From: Sphingomonas sp. NFR04
Lineage (GTDB): Bacteria; Pseudomonadota; Alphaproteobacteria; Sphingomonadales; Sphingomonadaceae
Direction of reading: 5' to 3'
Length of the DNA: 41,641 nucleotides
NCBI RefSeq assembly: GCF_900114095.1
Contig: NZ_FORV01000011.1
Location: forward strand, 1-41,641
Part shown: piece by piece, positions 39,995 through 41,641 of the stretch
Numbering within the stretch: the stretch's first letter is position 1
Layout of the letters: every line of letters begins with the position of its first letter
Notes under the pieces: generated by a model
Seen by the model: only the letters and a program-made list of their open reading frames with translations
Database searches by the model: none
Told to the model about the DNA's origin: nothing
Translations under genes and position numbers: made by a program

Positions 39995-41314
39995 TTATGC
40001 GTTCCCGGACGTTGGCTGACACTTATCGGACAAAAGTGGAACTACGGCACGTGCCGCGATCTCCTCCAAGCCGTCCGCAATCCAAAAGCTGTAGTGCTTC
40101 TCGATCATCTCGACACTGGTGTCGTGCAGAGCGGCAACAAGTCGAATGGGACTGCACAAGCGCAAGTGGCGGACGATTGACGAGTGGCGGAGACTGTAGG
40201 GTCCATACCCAGGAAGGCCAGCACGTTCGGCGACGAGCCTGAACACCTTGGTGATCTCGTGGGAGGCCCGCCACGGTCGACGTCCCTCGCGAACCCATCT
40301 GCCAGGTCCTTTTTGGCGATGATGCCAGCGTTCCACCAGATGGGCAGTTTTGTCCCGCCCATCGATAGCGGGCTGCAACATCTCAATTACGTCCTTTCCA
40401 ACTGGAATCGGAACGTAGCGCGCGCTCTTCTTGCGCCCCTTGGCACTTGACGACATCATGATGCGCGATGCGATGATCTGCAAGTCTTGCACCGCAAGGC
40501 GTTGCACCTGACTAAATCGGGCGCCCGTGGCGGCCAAGATAATGACCATTCGCAGGAGGTCGCCGTCCCAATCCCGCTCATTGTCGATTTGTCGGGCGGC
40601 CTCAATGATCCAACGCACCTCTTGATCGCTTAGGATTTGACTGTCCCGAGCGACAATCTCCGCCGGCTCGACTGCCTCGGCGCAGGGTGCTTTCAGTCCA
40701 TTCTTGATGGTTAGGGGAAGATCGGCCGGAAGCCCGCGACGCCCTTCCAAGGCGGCCGCATTCAGCGCTGCCTTCAGATCGGCCGCTAAGCGCGTCCGGG
40801 AACTTGCTTTCCCGCTGGTGAGCGCCTCGCGCCAACCCCGCAGCATCTCTTCCGTCAGCGCGTGCAAGGGCACGTTGCAAAGAGCATCGTTGCACAAGAC
40901 GTGCTTTGTGAGGCGGGTGTCGGCAGTCGACCGCACCGTTCGTCCAGCGCGCACACTGGCCCGTGCGTTCTGCCGAACGATGTAGCTCTTCACCGCAGCC
41001 CGCACGGTTATGGCGGGGCCAGCCGCTTCAGCCGCAGCAGCGCGGCGACCGCTCGCGACAGCCTCGCGTGCCGCCTTGCAAGCACCTTCGAACGTGAGCG
41101 TCCCTTCGGTAATCACATCATCGGCTGTGCCGATGGTCTGCTGCCGATACGCACCATCCCCTTCGTAGCTGCGTACCAGCCATCGCCCGCCCCGCTTCGC
41201 CTTGCGGTAGCCAAGATGCGTGTCCGGATCGAGCAGGCGCCAGTGTACACCCGGCGTCAAATTCGCCCGCGATGCTCGAGTGGTGATTGGCGTTTCTCTC
41301 AGGTTTTTCGGCAT
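39995..41314 (-). CDS. int: Tyrosine site-specific integrase
   Basis: This 439-residue recombinase drives insertion into the tRNA site. It has a helical core-binding domain (about 100-200) and a catalytic domain. Readable active-site residues are Arg266 in ATGARFSQ, Lys292 in SSAKGRK, Arg376 and His377 in YSLRHSS, His397 in LHDTS and the nucleophile Tyr408 in EKHYSFW. The first His of the HxxR motif is Tyr373, a variant seen in many phage and ICE integrases. The N-terminus (about 15-90) is arginine-rich and could bind arm sites. The gene reads away from the attachment site, 186 bases from the tRNA remnant. No excisionase gene is visible. Confidence 0.92.
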   Translation of the reverse strand: MPKNLRETPITTRASRANLTPGVHWRLLDPDTHLGYRKAKRGGRWLVRSYEGDGAYRQQTIGTADDVITEGTLTFEGACKAAREAVASGRRAAAAEAAGPAITVRAAVKSYIVRQNARASVRAGRTVRSTADTRLTKHVLCNDALCNVPLHALTEEMLRGWREALTSGKASSRTRLAADLKAALNAAALEGRRGLPADLPLTIKNGLKAPCAEAVEPAEIVARDSQILSDQEVRWIIEAARQIDNERDWDGDLLRMVIILAATGARFSQVQRLAVQDLQIIASRIMMSSSAKGRKKSARYVPIPVGKDVIEMLQPAIDGRDKTAHLVERWHHRQKGPGRWVREGRRPWRASHEITKVFRLVAERAGLPGYGPYSLRHSSIVRHLRLCSPIRLVAALHDTSVEMIEKHYSFWIADGLEEIAARAVVPLLSDKCQPTSGNA

Positions 41315-41331
41315 GTTGGACCTGAAAACTT

Positions 41332-41397
41332 GTCAAATATACGTCAAATATACGTCAAATATACGTCAAATATACGTCAAATATACGTCAAATATAC
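41332..41397. repeat. Six perfect 11-bp tandem repeats between int and att
   Basis: The unit GTCAAATATAC occurs six times without a mismatch or gap. The array starts 17 bases upstream of the integrase start codon and ends about 100 bases from the tRNA remnant. A degenerate copy GTCAAAATAC lies at 41479-41488, 12 bases from the remnant. An 11-bp period keeps each copy on nearly the same face of the helix. Likely roles are integrase arm-type sites, an excisionase/RDF site or an int repressor operator. It is AT-rich in a GC-rich element. Confidence 0.95.
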
Positions 41398-41500
41398 CCC
41401 TCCGGATCGCTCTGCACAAGCGCGCACTTATTTCGTTAACATATTGATATACATGGATGTAGTTGGATGGCCATGGACGTCAAAATACCTGAATTTGTCT

Positions 41501-41545
41501 CTCCGAAGGCAGAGTCCACAGGTTCGAATCCTGTCGGGTGCGCCA
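41501..41545 (+). other. attR: Attachment site: 3' half of tRNA-Arg(CCG)
   Basis: The 45 bases start with the anticodon loop CTCCGAA (anticodon CCG), the 3' anticodon strand GGCAG, a 5-base variable loop and the T-arm ACAGG-TTCGAAT-CCTGT. They end in the acceptor strand CGGGTGC, discriminator G and CCA. The bases before it (TGTCT) do not pair with GGCAG and no D-arm is present, so it is a remnant. This is what remains after an element inserts at the anticodon loop and brings its own 3' half to the other end. The name attR is by window orientation. Confidence 0.9.
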
Positions 41546-41580
41546 TCTTTTCAATGACTTAGCGAAGCATCGCGACGGCC

Positions 41581-41602
41581 GTACGGAAAATGTACGGAAA
41601 AC
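41581..41602. repeat. Pair of 11-bp direct repeats beyond the attachment site
   Basis: GTACGGAAAAT and GTACGGAAAAC follow one another directly, 35 bases after the tRNA remnant. The unit length equals that of the array before the integrase, but the sequence is different. Such repeats commonly lie next to integrase genes, so they may belong to a second element. Confidence 0.7.
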
Positions 41603-41610
41603 ATCGTCGG

Positions 41611-41641
41611 ATGAATTCGTTCGTCATGAAACCATACATGA
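41611..41641 (+). CDS. Possible start of a gene running off the window
   Basis: An ATG at 41611, with another in frame at 41626, opens a frame of 10 codons to the window end. No ribosome-binding site is clear. It lies just after the 11-bp repeat pair, where an integrase gene of a second tandem element could begin. Evidence is very thin. Confidence 0.2.
   Translation, partial: MNSFVMKPYM

Noticed and set aside
41332..41397. CRISPR array
   Set aside because: The repeats are only 11 bp and directly joined without spacers, and no cas gene is near.
41440..41545. A complete tRNA-Arg gene
   Set aside because: Only the 3' half from the anticodon loop is present. The upstream bases do not form the acceptor, D or 5' anticodon strands.

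Overview
The window reads as one end of an integrative and conjugative element (ICE), or a closely related genomic island, from a high-GC alphaproteobacterium. Codon use, the RlxS/DUF3363 relaxase, ArdC, and the many SDR, NmrA, GST, GlxA and NodT proteins point to Sphingomonadaceae or a close relative. This placement is inference; no rRNA or housekeeping gene is present to test it.

Left module (1-5316, mostly minus strand): the start of an unidentified gene at the window edge, a ribbon-helix-helix protein and a MOB-type relaxase whose N-terminus seems broken by a 1-base frameshift. Next come a palindrome-rich gap that could hold oriT, a 120-residue unknown gene, a fused nucleotidyltransferase-HEPN protein, a 20-bp perfect hairpin, a sigma-region-4-like small protein, and an ArdC antirestriction protein. 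Secretion and mating genes would lie to the left of the window.

Gap (5317-6283): GC-rich, hairpin-rich DNA with no convincing gene, then the katB-like leader.

Cargo (6284-39812): an oxidative-stress and xenobiotic/electrophile-defence block made of small regulator-plus-enzyme modules, many divergently arranged. In order: exported catalase plus ankyrin protein; GlxA-type regulator / dienelactone hydrolase; NmrA protein / HxlR operon; SDR plus NmrA; degenerate retropepsin, thiolase, RND pump, adaptor and TetR, divergent from a NodT outer-membrane factor and a quinone-reductase-like MDR; EmrB-type MFS pump / LysR; AraC; DUF4126 protein; MarR; NTF2-SDR-GST; TetR / GST, Tat-exported hydrolase and a small protein; GlxA-type regulator / catalase plus HD-domain hydrolase; SDR / TetR; exported hydrolase.

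Three near-identical palindromes (GTGCAATTGCAC type) sit before the MarR gene, before the adjacent NTF2-SDR-GST operon, and before the SDR-NmrA operon about 15.5 kb away. They suggest a local MarR regulon linking two cargo modules.

Right end (39995-41641): a tyrosine integrase on the minus strand, six perfect 11-bp tandem repeats just upstream of it, and then the 3' half of a tRNA-Arg(CCG), beginning in the anticodon loop and ending in CCA. This fits an attachment site. The intact tRNA should be at the far (left) end of the element. Beyond the attachment site another 11-bp direct repeat pair and an open frame running off the window may mark a second element in tandem.
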